DNA of 64,000 nt from Aquimarina megaterium XH134 (GCF_000520975.1 NZ_JACB01000040.1:44789-108788); one strand, 5' to 3'. Numbered from the stretch's first letter, positions 25,766 to 34,792 are shown. Made by a program: numbers and translations. Notes: generated by a model not told the origin, from the letters alone.

Positions 25766-26946
25766 ATTTCTTTATAAAAATCATAATAATTTAAAAAAGT
25801 AGGAATCACCGGCCCATTAAATGGATTGGGGCCGTTAAATAATACACAAACACCTATATCATTATCAGGATCAATTAACAATTGGGTTTTATATTGATTT
25901 ACATTACCCCCATGATATAGTATTCTTCTACCTCTGTAATCCAAAACTCGCCACCCCATTGCATAATAAGAATCTGTTACCCCATCCCATAAATTAACAT
26001 ATGTATCTTCATTGCTGGTACAAATAATAGGGTTAAAAATATCACTAAGGCTTTCTTTTGAAATAATATCAGGACGATATCCTAGCAATACTTTTAAATA
26101 CTCCCCCATATCAGAAATTGATGCGTTAATCCCTCCTGCAGCAGTTACATTATAATAGTTTTTATGAATCTCTGTAACCTTATATTTTTTTGAATAATGA
26201 TTATATTTATGAGGAAGAGCTACATTATCATTCTTTCTTATTGCTGCATATGTGCTTGATGCTGTATGCATCCCTGCCGGAGCAAACACTCTCTCTTTAA
26301 GAAGGGTTTCAAAAGATTTTTCGGTTTGATTTTCCATTATTTTTTCAATAACCGAAAATATTGCATTTTGATATTCATAATCTACTCCTTCCTTAGAGAC
26401 AACTCCTTTTCTTTTAAAACTTCTGATAATTTGCTCTAAAGACCACCCTTTTTGTATAAGCTTAGTATATGTATAAGGGTAAAGTCCTGTTGTATGCGAT
26501 AATAAATGATTTACTTTAAGTCGATCCGCCTGTTCACTATTTCTTAAACTAAATGTTTTTACCGATTCTCTAACATTTTGATCCCATTGTAATTCATCAC
26601 GATCTACTAAATTGCCTGCCAAAACTGCTGTTACACCTTTTGATAAGCTTGCAATTCTAAAAACTGTATTTAAATCTACAGAATCTTGTGTATGAATTTC
26701 TTTTACTCCAAAGCCCTTTTTATAAATAACAGTATCGCCTTTAACCACAACAACAGCTGCTCCAGGACATTCTGAAACATTAAAATTGGTAGCAAAAAAC
26801 TTCTCGTAATGCTCTAAGAAGAAGGATATAGAATCTTTTTTTGACACTTCTGGTTTCTCATCTATTACAACAACCCTTTCTTTAGGTTTTGATGTAGTGC
26901 AAGACACCAAAAAAACCAAAGCAAATACAGCATAAAAATATTTCAT
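25741..26946 (-). CDS. Serine hydrolase lipoprotein, beta-lactamase class C family
   Basis: A 401-residue lipoprotein: the signal ends in FLVSC, giving Cys16 as lipid site. The PF00144 fold has all three motifs: SLSK (about residues 101-104, nucleophile Ser and Lys), YQN in DYEYQNAIF (about 193), and HGG in LYHGGNVNQY near residue 346. These enzymes are usually D-amino-acid peptidases or esterases rather than true beta-lactamases; the substrate is unknown. It stands alone between convergent polA and DUF5916. Confidence 0.9.
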   Translation of the reverse strand: MKYFYAVFALVFLVSCTTSKPKERVVVIDEKPEVSKKDSISFFLEHYEKFFATNFNVSECPGAAVVVVKGDTVIYKKGFGVKEIHTQDSVDLNTVFRIASLSKGVTAVLAGNLVDRDELQWDQNVRESVKTFSLRNSEQADRLKVNHLLSHTTGLYPYTYTKLIQKGWSLEQIIRSFKRKGVVSKEGVDYEYQNAIFSVIEKIMENQTEKSFETLLKERVFAPAGMHTASSTYAAIRKNDNVALPHKYNHYSKKYKVTEIHKNYYNVTAAGGINASISDMGEYLKVLLGYRPDIISKESLSDIFNPIICTSNEDTYVNLWDGVTDSYYAMGWRVLDYRGRRILYHGGNVNQYKTQLLIDPDNDIGVCVLFNGPNPFNGPVIPTFLNYYDFYKEISQNQQVK

Positions 26947-27016
26947 AATACGACATTCTATAGAGTCGCAAAATACGTCTAATATTATTTATTGTATAAA
27001 AACTTTTTCAGAAACT

Positions 27017-29710
27017 TTATAATACAAATCGATATGTTGCTTTGATTAAAAATGTGTTCTCTGGCTGCTGATTCAGAATTTGATTGTCTAAACTTCTAAA
27101 GAGATCATCAGAAGGATTTCCATCTCCTGTAATACCTTGCGACCAAACCAAAAATATTTCAGAACCAGGGATATATTCCCAGCGTAGTACCAGGTTAGAA
27201 CGAAACTGAACAAATGCGAAATCTGGATTACTAATAGTATAATCCACAGTACCATCTCTATCCTCATCTATAGAGTACTCATCATCTGCAAACGAAATTT
27301 GATCCTGATCATATAATGTTACTCTCTCATCCAGGTTTTTGGCAACTGCATTATTGACATAGTTAAAATCGGTATATCTTCCTCGTGATATAAACGGTTG
27401 CCCATAATACTGAATGGTAAGATTAGGATTAATACTATAATTTAACCGTATACTCGCACTTAAAGTTTTCTGATCGATTTTAGCAGTTATATATCTTGGA
27501 GTACCATTAAAATCAACATCTGTAACATACTGTGTTTTATTAGGGTTCTCTACAAACTCTGGGTTTAAAGACATACTAAACGAGTTAAATGGCTGATACC
27601 TAAGCCTCAATACATATCGCCTAAAAGAGAAATTATTATCTGTTGTCCATGAATTCACATGACCGACAGTAAAATTAAATTTCTTTCTTTGATCAGATCC
27701 AAAAAATAACACTCCTATATTTTCTTGAGAAAATCTCCACCTGGGACCTCCTCGTAGAACGGTATTTGTAAAAATACGAGGTTTATGAATCATCTCAACT
27801 TCAGTCCACCAATTATTTTGATAATCTATATTACCGCCCAACACATATTGAATACGATTATAGTTACCTTCAAAATCAAATGCCGATGATTGACTAAATC
27901 TAACATTAGCTCTTCTATAAAACTTGGTAGGTTTTAAGAAAAGATAACGAAGATTTGCAAATTGCCTGATATCATCTGCCTGACGTAAAAAACCAATATC
28001 ATTCAGTTCTAATTCTGGAGAACGCCAGAAAACTCCTGCTCCATATCTCCAATTTCCTCCTCCAGATTTCCCTCCTCTAAGTTTACCACCAGTTCCGGTT
28101 AATGAAGTTCTATTGGGATCTAATTCTACATGATCTGCATCTACCCTCTGAAAAAGGTGCGTAAGTGAATTCTGGGTTTTTTCGATAGATTCTTCAGAAC
28201 CTTCTACGTGACTAGCTACAATATTACCTTCGATAAAATACTTTCTATCTCTCCAGTTATGTCTAAAATCCAACCCTGCTGTATATGCTGATTTACGAAG
28301 AAGATTAAGATTATTTTCTCTTGTTCCTGCTACTTCCGATGTCTCGTCTGTATTTGGGTCATCCTCATCAATATCAAAGGTGTCTCCAAGATTTCGGTTG
28401 GTAGCCGTTATAATTCCTCCAACAAATGAGTTGCGTTGATTAAAATCCTTTTGCACCCTACCGACCATATAGTTTGTTAGAGGCTCTACAATGGCCTCTC
28501 TCTTATTACCATTTTCATCTTCAATTTTGGCGATCTCTCTAGAAGTTACACTTTCTAAAACACCTATAGACCATCCATCTTTGGTTTTTCCGCTAAATTT
28601 TGCAGCTCCAAGAATTGTAGTATTGGTAGGCTTATCAATAAATTCATTATCAATTCCCGAAATTGATCCTTGTGGGCTTCTTCCTATTCTACGAGAATAA
28701 AACAAATTATCCTGGTTATTGGCAAAACGGTAATCAAAAATATTTTTATTTTCTACGAAAAAAGGTCGTTGTTCTCTAAAGAAAATCTGAAACCCATCTA
28801 ATGCAATAGCGGCAGGATCAGCTTCGACCTGGCCAAAATCAGGATTTACAGTTAGATCCAAAGTTAGATCATTTGTGATTCCGATTTTTGCATCTAACCC
28901 TCCATTCAATTTAAAATCCTGACCATCTCTAAATGGATTTCCTTTTTCCTCGGGATACGTATCAAATTGTGTTACTGCAAATGGCTGGATTTCTAATTGT
29001 TTTTGTGCTTCGATATTAATCAAACCATGCAACTCTCCAAATTCACTTATAAATCCAGGAGCATCTCTAGGGATTCGTTGCCAAACTGATCGCTCAGCTT
29101 TTCGAAAAAACAGTCTGTTTACCTGAAGCCCCCATACCTGTTCTTTGCTTTTACCAAATTTTACCTGGCTTAAAGGTATTTTTATTTCTGCGGTCCACCC
29201 TTCATTATCTATATTGCTTGCTGCATACCATATTGGGTTCCAGCTGCTATCCCAATTATCTCCATTTTGCGAAACGAACTCATCTCCTTTCACTCCTGCC
29301 GCTGTTATAGTAAAAGAAAACGCTGTTCTCTTATCGTGATATGTATCTAAGATAAGTGTAATACGATCTCCTGCAAAACCATCTCTTCTCGATAGTCTTT
29401 TTTCTATTTTATCTGGCTCGGTATCATAACATCGATAAGCTACGTATAGAAATTTCTGATCATATGCAATCTTGAATTTGGTCTTTTGACTTGGAGGTGT
29501 ATTTTCATCAGGCTCATTTTCAATAAAATCACCAGCCCATTCTACCACATCCCAACCAGGTTCATCAATTAAACCATTTATTGTTAATCCTTCGGCATTA
29601 TTAAGTAGTTTTGTAGTGTAAATTCGTTTTTTAACTGTACTAGTAGAATCTTGTGCAGTAGAAATAATAGGAACCAAAAAGAGTACCAATAAATAGGTAT
29701 AACATTTCAT
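27017..29710 (-). CDS. DUF5916 protein with N-terminal CBM9-like domain, outer membrane
   Basis: A secreted protein of 897 residues. A signal peptide ends at about ISTAQ (residue 20). The N-terminal domain (about 40-225) resembles family 9 carbohydrate-binding or cytochrome-associated modules (INGLIDEPGWDVVEWAGDF, then LYVAYRCYDTEPDKI). The rest is DUF5916, a Bacteroidota-specific region with many amphipathic beta strands and a C-terminal ending in TFLIKATYRFVL with terminal hydrophobic/aromatic residues, typical of an outer-membrane barrel. Function is not established; a role in surface glycan handling is inference. Confidence 0.85.
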   Translation of the reverse strand: MKCYTYLLVLFLVPIISTAQDSTSTVKKRIYTTKLLNNAEGLTINGLIDEPGWDVVEWAGDFIENEPDENTPPSQKTKFKIAYDQKFLYVAYRCYDTEPDKIEKRLSRRDGFAGDRITLILDTYHDKRTAFSFTITAAGVKGDEFVSQNGDNWDSSWNPIWYAASNIDNEGWTAEIKIPLSQVKFGKSKEQVWGLQVNRLFFRKAERSVWQRIPRDAPGFISEFGELHGLINIEAQKQLEIQPFAVTQFDTYPEEKGNPFRDGQDFKLNGGLDAKIGITNDLTLDLTVNPDFGQVEADPAAIALDGFQIFFREQRPFFVENKNIFDYRFANNQDNLFYSRRIGRSPQGSISGIDNEFIDKPTNTTILGAAKFSGKTKDGWSIGVLESVTSREIAKIEDENGNKREAIVEPLTNYMVGRVQKDFNQRNSFVGGIITATNRNLGDTFDIDEDDPNTDETSEVAGTRENNLNLLRKSAYTAGLDFRHNWRDRKYFIEGNIVASHVEGSEESIEKTQNSLTHLFQRVDADHVELDPNRTSLTGTGGKLRGGKSGGGNWRYGAGVFWRSPELELNDIGFLRQADDIRQFANLRYLFLKPTKFYRRANVRFSQSSAFDFEGNYNRIQYVLGGNIDYQNNWWTEVEMIHKPRIFTNTVLRGGPRWRFSQENIGVLFFGSDQRKKFNFTVGHVNSWTTDNNFSFRRYVLRLRYQPFNSFSMSLNPEFVENPNKTQYVTDVDFNGTPRYITAKIDQKTLSASIRLNYSINPNLTIQYYGQPFISRGRYTDFNYVNNAVAKNLDERVTLYDQDQISFADDEYSIDEDRDGTVDYTISNPDFAFVQFRSNLVLRWEYIPGSEIFLVWSQGITGDGNPSDDLFRSLDNQILNQQPENTFLIKATYRFVL

Positions 29711-29907
29711 GATGATTAGAAGTTTGATGATTGATATAACTAAGATGACAGAAATTATTTTAGTTTGTCACACTTTATGCCATTTTTTAGTAAAAAATTA
29801 ACAGGAGAAGGTGATTATGGAGCGTAAAACAAACAAGACAACTCCTTATTACATCAATATCACTGAAAACCAATGCATCATACTTTAAAAATAATATCTA
29901 TTACCTG

Positions 29908-29938
29908 TTTGCTATATAAATATATAATTGTACATTTG
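29908..29938 (+). promoter_or_regulatory. Promoter of rplM-rpsI-rpsB
   Basis: TTTG (29908-29911), 19-nt spacer, TACATTTG (29931-29938): a complete -33/-7 promoter. The leader to the GTG at 29992 is about 45 nt. Confidence 0.75.
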
Positions 29939-29991
29939 CACCCCTATTTTATATAGGAAAAGGAATGTTTAATTAAGTAAAAATAATTAGT

Positions 29992-30447
29992 GTGGACACA
30001 TTAAGTTACAAAACAGTATCTGCCAACAAAGCTACCGTTACAAAAGAATGGTTGCATGTAGATGCTGAAGGACAGACTTTAGGGCGTCTTTCTTCTGTAG
30101 TTGCATTACTACTAAGAGGAAAACATAAGCCAAACTTTACCCCACACGTTGATTGCGGTGATAATGTTATCATTACCAATGCCGAAAAAATCAACTTAAC
30201 AGGAAAAAAGTGGACTGATAAATCGTATATCCGTCACACTGGATACCCTGGAGGGCAAAGAAGTCTTACTGCTCAGGAATTGTATGACAAAAATCCAGAG
30301 CGTTTAATCGAAAAAGCGGTAAAAGGAATGTTACCTAAGAACAAACTAGGTGCAGCTTTATTCCGTAATTTAAAGGTATATGCAGGAGCAGATCACAATC
30401 AGGAAGCTCAGCAACCTAAAACTGTTAACTTAAACGAATTTAAGTAA
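29992..30447 (+). CDS. rplM: 50S ribosomal protein L13
   Basis: L13 (151 aa) binds 23S rRNA early in 50S assembly. It starts with GTG (MDTLSYKTVSANK), as usual in flavobacteria; there is no in-frame ATG nearby. The family signature KWTDKSYIRHTGYPGGQRSLTAQEL-type block lies at about 73-97 and VKGMLPKNKLG at about 109-119. The stop overlaps the rpsI start by one base (TAATG), a conserved L13-S9 pairing. Strong promoter upstream at 29908-29938. Confidence 0.98.
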   Translation: MDTLSYKTVSANKATVTKEWLHVDAEGQTLGRLSSVVALLLRGKHKPNFTPHVDCGDNVIITNAEKINLTGKKWTDKSYIRHTGYPGGQRSLTAQELYDKNPERLIEKAVKGMLPKNKLGAALFRNLKVYAGADHNQEAQQPKTVNLNEFK

Positions 30448-30833
30448 TGGAAGTTATTCACAAAATTGGTCGTAGAAAAACGGCTGTAGCCAGAGTATAT
30501 CTTAAGGATGGTTCTGGAAAAATTACGGTTAACAAAAAAGACCTTAATGAGTATTTCACTACTGCTACTTTACAATACAAAGTAAATCAGCCTTTAACTT
30601 TAACAAGTAACGAGGACAAATACGATGTAAACGTAAATGTATATGGTGGAGGGATTACTGGACAGGCAGAGGCTGTTCGTTTAGCAATATCAAGAGCGGT
30701 ATGTGAATTAGACGAAGAAAACAGATTAATCCTAAAACCAGAAGGTTTGTTAACCAGAGATCCAAGAATGGTAGAGCGTAAAAAATTCGGTCAGAAGAAA
30801 GCTCGTAAGAAATTCCAGTTCTCTAAACGTTAA
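30447..30833 (+). CDS. rpsI: 30S ribosomal protein S9
   Basis: S9 (128 aa) reaches into the P site of the 30S subunit. Family features: start IHKIGRRKTAVARVYLKDGSG, central GGGITGQAEAVRLAISRAV, and the C-terminal LTRDPRMVERKKFGQKKARKKFQFSKR with the conserved basic KR end that contacts tRNA. Coupled to rplM by a one-base overlap. Confidence 0.98.
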   Translation: MEVIHKIGRRKTAVARVYLKDGSGKITVNKKDLNEYFTTATLQYKVNQPLTLTSNEDKYDVNVNVYGGGITGQAEAVRLAISRAVCELDEENRLILKPEGLLTRDPRMVERKKFGQKKARKKFQFSKR

Positions 30834-30858
30834 TTTATTAAAACAGTATTTGTTGTTA

Positions 30859-30934
30859 CCTCAATTCGTGAGGGGTTAGTTTAGCATCTAAATGCACAAG
30901 GCCATACAAAAAGTAGCCACTTGGGCATTGCTAA
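30859..30934 (+). promoter_or_regulatory. Structured leader of rpsB
   Basis: Between rpsI and rpsB three small complementary pairs are seen: CCTCA-N5-TGAGG (30859-30873), GCAT-CTAA-ATGC (30884-30895) and TTAGC (30881-30885) with GCTAA (30930-30934) closing around it. Other bacteria use such leaders for S2 autoregulation; here this is only suggestive. Confidence 0.3.
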
Positions 30935-30961
30935 TTCAACAGAACGTAAACTATTACAAAA

Positions 30962-31792
30962 ATGGCAAACAATATCGAAGTAAAAGAATTACTTGATGCA
31001 GGTGTACACTTTGGTCACCTTACAAGAAGATGGGATCCAAATATGGCACCATATATTTATATGGAGCGTAATGGTATTCACATCATTAACTTATATAAAA
31101 CTGCTGCAAAAATTGATGAAGCTAGTGAAGCTTTAAAAAAGATAGCAGCGTCCGGCAGAAAAATCCTTTTTGTTGCGACTAAAAAACAAGCTAAAGAAAT
31201 CGTAGCCGAAAAAGCAAGCAAAGCTAATCAGCCATATATTACAGAAAGATGGCCCGGTGGTATGCTTACTAACTTTGTTACTATTCGTAAAGCAGTCAAG
31301 AAAATGGCTTCTATCGATAGAATGAAGAAAGACGGTACCTTTAATACACTATCTAAAAAAGAACGTTTACAAGTAGATCGTTTAAGAGCAAAATTAGAAA
31401 AGAACTTAGGTTCTATTTCTGATATGACTCGTCTACCTGGAGCATTATTTGTTGTAGATATTACTCGCGAACATATAGCGGTAAAAGAAGCTCAAAAATT
31501 AAACATTCCTATTTTTGCAATGGTTGATACTAACTCTGACCCACGTCAGGTACAGTATGTAATCCCTGCAAATGATGATGCTTCTAAATCTATAGACAAA
31601 GTTATGACTTATGTTAGTGATGCTGTTATAGAAGGATTAAGCGAAAGAAAAGCAACAAAAGAAGCTCCTAAAAAAGAAGCTCCTAAAAAGGAAGCAAAAG
31701 CTGAAGCTCCAGCAAAAGTTGAAACACCTGCAAAGGTTGAGGCTACAGTAGAAGCTCCAGCAACCGAAGCTGCAAAGCAAGAGGAAGAATAA
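30962..31792 (+). CDS. rpsB: 30S ribosomal protein S2
   Basis: S2 (276 aa) has the family start VKELLDAGVHFGHLTRRWDPNM, the ERWPGGMLTNFVTIRKAVKK block (about 94-113) and the LPGALFVVDITREHIAVKEAQKL block (about 154-176). The C-terminal 50 residues are an Ala/Lys/Glu/Pro-rich tail (repeats such as KKEAPKKEA) typical of Bacteroidota S2 and probably disordered. It ends at a 12-bp terminator stem (31822-31859), so tsf is transcribed separately. Confidence 0.98.
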   Translation: MANNIEVKELLDAGVHFGHLTRRWDPNMAPYIYMERNGIHIINLYKTAAKIDEASEALKKIAASGRKILFVATKKQAKEIVAEKASKANQPYITERWPGGMLTNFVTIRKAVKKMASIDRMKKDGTFNTLSKKERLQVDRLRAKLEKNLGSISDMTRLPGALFVVDITREHIAVKEAQKLNIPIFAMVDTNSDPRQVQYVIPANDDASKSIDKVMTYVSDAVIEGLSERKATKEAPKKEAPKKEAKAEAPAKVETPAKVEATVEAPATEAAKQEEE

Positions 31793-31821
31793 ACAAATAG
31801 ATTGTATATCTATTAAAATTC

Positions 31822-31859
31822 AAAGTTAAGTTTATGTCTCTGCGATAAAACTTAACTTT
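31822..31859 (+). terminator. Terminator between rpsB and tsf
   Basis: AAAGTTAAGTTT pairs perfectly with AAACTTAACTTT around a 14-nt loop. The T-tract lies in the stem itself. AT-rich but long, it follows rpsB by 29 bases. Confidence 0.6.
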
Positions 31860-31868
31860 AATATAAAA

Positions 31869-31897
31869 TTGATAAGTCGTTTGGTTCTTTACTTTTG
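31869..31897 (+). promoter_or_regulatory. Promoter of tsf
   Basis: TTG (31869-31871), 18-nt spacer, TACTTTTG (31890-31897), about 67 bases before the ATG of tsf. Confidence 0.6.
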
Positions 31898-31917
31898 CAG
31901 TACTAACTAAACGACTT
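31874..31917 (+). repeat. Inverted repeat flanking the tsf -7 box
   Basis: AAGTCGTTTGGTT (31874-31886) and AACTAAACGACTT (31905-31917) are inverted copies, 12 of 13 positions plus a G-T pair, 18 nt apart. The -7 box of tsf lies exactly in the spacer. It may be an operator, or fold as RNA only if transcription starts further upstream. Confidence 0.55.
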
Positions 31918-31963
31918 GTTTTTTATACAAACAATACATTTTACACATTTAATATTTAAAGAT

Positions 31964-32929
31964 ATGGCAAATATTACAGCAGCCGAAGTAAGTAAATTGC
32001 GTAAAGCTACAGGTGCCGGAATGATGGACTGCAAAAAAGCCCTTGTTGAGGCTGAAGGAGATTTTGACAAAGCTATCAAGATCCTTAGAGAAAAAGGACA
32101 AAAAATTGCTGATAAAAGAGCAGATAGAGAATCTTCTGAAGGTGCAGTTATTGCAAAAGTTAATGATTCAAAAAACAAAGGAGTAATCGTTTCTCTTAAT
32201 TGTGAAACTGATTTCGTAGGAAAAAATGAATCTTTTGTTTCTTTAGCAAAACAACTAGCAGAAGTAGCTCTTAACACTTCTTCTAAAGAAGAATTTTTAG
32301 CTTCAGATTTTAATGGTATGACTGTTCAGGAAAAACTTACTGAACAAACTGGTGTTATTGGAGAAAAAATCGAAATCGGAGATTTTAAAGTACTAGAAGC
32401 TCCTTTTGTAGGATCATATATACACGGAAATAAAATCGGTGCTCTAACTGGTTTATCAAATGAGATAGATAATGCAGAAACACTTGCCAAAGATATCTCT
32501 ATGCAAGTAGCTTCTATGGGAGCAACCACATTGTCTTACAAAGATTTTGATCCAGAATATGTTGCTTCAGAAACTCAAGCAAGAATTGCAGCAATCGAAA
32601 AAGAGAATATTGAACTTGGTCGATTAGGAAAAACATTAAAAAATGTTCCTTTATTTATTTCAAGATCTCAATTGACTGATGATATAATTGCGCAAGCAGA
32701 AGAAAAATTGAAAGAAGAGCTTAAAGCAGAAGGTAAGCCTGAGCAAATCTGGGATAGAATTCTTCCTGGAAAATTAGAAAGATTTATTTCTGATAATACT
32801 ACATTAGATCAGGAGCAATGTCTTCTTGACCAAAATTTCATTAAAGATGAAAAGAAAAGTGTTGCTGATTATGTAAAAACACTTGGTGATGTATCTGTAG
32901 TTGCTTTTGAAAGAGTAGCTTTGGGTTAA
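31964..32929 (+). CDS. tsf: Elongation factor Ts
   Basis: EF-Ts (321 aa) recycles EF-Tu by exchanging GDP for GTP. The ATG at 31964 gives MANITAAEVSKLRKATGAGMMDCKKAL, the family start; an upstream in-frame ATG at 31916 would add 16 unrelated residues and lies in the inverted repeat. The N-terminal UBA-like domain (1-52) is followed by the core with VSLNCETDFVGKNESF (about 78-93) and the dimerisation domain. It has its own promoter and a strong bidirectional terminator, unlike the usual rpsB-tsf pair. Confidence 0.98.
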   Translation: MANITAAEVSKLRKATGAGMMDCKKALVEAEGDFDKAIKILREKGQKIADKRADRESSEGAVIAKVNDSKNKGVIVSLNCETDFVGKNESFVSLAKQLAEVALNTSSKEEFLASDFNGMTVQEKLTEQTGVIGEKIEIGDFKVLEAPFVGSYIHGNKIGALTGLSNEIDNAETLAKDISMQVASMGATTLSYKDFDPEYVASETQARIAAIEKENIELGRLGKTLKNVPLFISRSQLTDDIIAQAEEKLKEELKAEGKPEQIWDRILPGKLERFISDNTTLDQEQCLLDQNFIKDEKKSVADYVKTLGDVSVVAFERVALG

Positions 32930-32965
32930 TTCAAAAATTAAATAGTATTCAGACGTATCTGAAAA

Positions 32966-33200
32966 AAAATAAAAACCGCTTCTATAACAGAAGCGGTTTT
33001 TTATTCATCATTTTCAAAATATTTTCTTTCTGGTTTCCAACGTTTACAAGTTTAGAATTTCTTCCAAAACTTACCCCCAATACAAACTAACTCCCCAATT
33101 AGCTTATACAATACAAACACCTACATCGTATTTATATATTAAAAACGTTCAATTTCCTTTCTAAAAACATTTATCATCCCCAACACCTTTTTTGTTTTCC
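32966..33200 (-). ncRNA. Candidate small RNA A, minus strand
   Basis: The 454-base gap between tsf and pyrH has a complete minus-strand unit: promoter block at 33207-33290 (GGGG/CCCC palindrome and TAGGTTTG), then about 235 nt without a credible ORF (longest starts give 12 codons), then the bidirectional terminator. I therefore propose a small RNA of about 235 nt. No known family is recognised. Confidence 0.45.
32971..33001. terminator. Bidirectional terminator after tsf
   Basis: AAAAACCGCTTCT pairs with AGAAGCGGTTTTT around ATAAC, with T-runs on both strands. On the plus strand it ends tsf. On the minus strand nothing annotated reads into it, except the candidate small RNA starting near 33200. 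Confidence 0.9.
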
Positions 33201-33206
33201 TTGATG

Positions 33207-33290
33207 CAAACCTATAACATAATTCAACACGAATCAATACCTCTTATAGGGGAAAACCACCCTTTTTTCAATAGTTTTTAAACTTTAACA
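33207..33290 (-). promoter_or_regulatory. GGGG/CCCC promoter block, site A
   Basis: Minus strand, in order: TGTTAA (33285-33290), 22 nt, GGGTGGTTTTCCCC (33249-33262), 34 nt containing GGTATTG, then TAGGTTTG (33207-33214), an exact -7 box followed by CAT. The TTG in GGTATTG is 20 nt before the -7 box and can serve as -33. The same layout occurs at sites B and C. Confidence 0.55.
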
Positions 33291-33355
33291 TTTGACTATT
33301 TAACTTAAAAATCCACCTTTATAATCCAAACTATTTTCTAAATTAAGAATATCGT

Positions 33356-33363
33356 TATATTTG
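33356..33363 (+). promoter_or_regulatory. -7 box of pyrH-frr
   Basis: TATATTTG, exact TAnnTTTG, 20 bases before the pyrH ATG. Confidence 0.55.
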
Positions 33364-33383
33364 CACCACAGTTAAATCTCATA

Positions 33384-34091
33384 ATGGAATATAAAAGAAT
33401 ATTACTTAAATTATCTGGCGAAGCTCTAATGGGTGATCGTCAATATGGAATTGATCCTAAAAGACTGGCAGAGTATGCCCATGAAATCAAACAAATTACA
33501 GAAAAAGGCGTACAAGTTGCTATTGTGATAGGTGGAGGTAATATTTTTAGAGGTGTTGCAGGTGCCAGTAAAGGAATGGATAGAGTTCAAGCGGATCATA
33601 TGGGTATGCTTGCAACCGTTATTAATGGACTGGCCTTACAGAGTGCTCTTGAAGATGCCGAAATACCTACTCGATTACAATCTGCAGTAAAGATTAACGA
33701 AGTTGCAGAGCCTTTTATACGTCGAAGAGCAATGCGTCATCTCGAAAAAGGAAGAGTTGTAATATTTGGTGGAGGAACAGGAAATCCATATTTCACTACT
33801 GATTCTGCCGCAGTGCTAAGGGCTATAGAAATTAATGCAGACGTTATTCTAAAAGGCACAAGAGTTGATGGAATATACACCTCTGATCCAGAAAAAAATG
33901 CTGATGCCACAAAATTTGATTTTATATCATTTGACGATGTTTTACGAAAAGGTCTGAAGGTGATGGATACTACAGCATTTACATTAAGTCAGGAAAATGA
34001 ATTACCTATAATAGTGTTTGACATGAATAAAGCCGGGAATTTACTAAAAGTAGTTTCTGGTGAATCTATAGGTACTCAAGTAAACCTTTAA
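33384..34091 (+). CDS. pyrH: UMP kinase
   Basis: UMP kinase (235 aa) phosphorylates UMP to UDP in pyrimidine nucleotide synthesis; bacterial enzymes belong to the amino acid kinase fold. Motifs: start YKRILLKLSGEALMG, VIGGGNIFRG (about 49-58), DRVQADHMGMLATVINGLAL (about 69-88), FGGGTGNPYFTTDSAA (about 131-146) and the ATP site KGTRVDGIYTSDP (about 161-173). It forms an operon with frr (46-base gap), a conserved pairing in bacteria. Confidence 0.98.
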   Translation: MEYKRILLKLSGEALMGDRQYGIDPKRLAEYAHEIKQITEKGVQVAIVIGGGNIFRGVAGASKGMDRVQADHMGMLATVINGLALQSALEDAEIPTRLQSAVKINEVAEPFIRRRAMRHLEKGRVVIFGGGTGNPYFTTDSAAVLRAIEINADVILKGTRVDGIYTSDPEKNADATKFDFISFDDVLRKGLKVMDTTAFTLSQENELPIIVFDMNKAGNLLKVVSGESIGTQVNL

Positions 34092-34137
34092 TCATATTGG
34101 CTTATTTTTTGATTTGTCAGAAGAAAAGAACTAAAAC

Positions 34138-34701
34138 ATGAACGAAGAAATAGATTTTATTATAGATTCGACCAAAGAGTCAATGCAAGCAGCAATTACT
34201 CATTTAGAAAAAAAATTACTCAATATCAGAGCTGGTAAAGCATCTCCTGCTATGTTAGGCAGTGTAATGGTAGAGTACTATGGCTCTCCTACTCCGTTAA
34301 ACCAGGTAGGAAATGTAACTACTCCTGATGCAAGAACCATTACAATTCAGCCTTTTGATAAATCTGTAATCCCAGAGATTGAGAAAGGTATTCAGATAGC
34401 TAATTTAGGGTTTAACCCAATGAATAATGGCGAAAGCGTTATCATTAGTGTTCCTCCTCTCACCGAAGAACGCCGTAAAGATCTTGCGAAACAAGCAAAA
34501 GCTGAAGCAGAAGATTCTAAAGTTGGTATACGCAATGATCGTAAAAATGCCAATAATGAGATCAAAAAATTAGAAAAAGAAGGTCTATCAGAAGATTTGG
34601 CAAAAAACACTGAAGTAGATATTCAAGCATTAACAGATACATACATTAAAAAAGTTGATGAAATGCTTAGTCATAAAGAAAAAGAAATTATGACTGTTTA
34701 A
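34138..34701 (+). CDS. frr: Ribosome recycling factor
   Basis: RRF (187 aa) splits the post-termination ribosome together with EF-G. The length and three-helix bundle pattern fit: start EEIDFIIDSTKESMQAAITHLEKKL, the LLNIRAGKASPAMLGSVMVEYYGSPTPLNQVGNVT block (about 27-61) and PPLTEERRKDLAKQAK (about 105-120). Second gene after pyrH; ends at a terminator (34731-34760). Confidence 0.98.
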   Translation: MNEEIDFIIDSTKESMQAAITHLEKKLLNIRAGKASPAMLGSVMVEYYGSPTPLNQVGNVTTPDARTITIQPFDKSVIPEIEKGIQIANLGFNPMNNGESVIISVPPLTEERRKDLAKQAKAEAEDSKVGIRNDRKNANNEIKKLEKEGLSEDLAKNTEVDIQALTDTYIKKVDEMLSHKEKEIMTV

Positions 34702-34730
34702 CATTTTTTAATGTATAGAAATTATAAATA

Positions 34731-34760
34731 AAGCGTTTTCTCATTAGAAACGCTTTTTTT
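34731..34760 (+). terminator. Terminator after frr
   Basis: AAGCGTTTTCT pairs with AGAAACGCTT (one bulged T) around a short loop, followed by TTTTTT. Confidence 0.8.
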
Positions 34761-34761
34761 G

Positions 34762-34769
34762 TATCTTCG
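34762..34769 (+). promoter_or_regulatory. -7 box of the DUF5686 gene
   Basis: TATCTTCG, the TAnnTTCG variant, 23 bases before the ATG at 34793 and directly after the frr terminator. Confidence 0.4.
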
Positions 34770-34792
34770 CCTTTTTGAACCTATTTGGTATA

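Noticed and set aside
31916..31963. Longer start for tsf at 31916
   Set aside because: The extra 16 residues lie at the promoter and inverted repeat; MANITAAE is the family start.
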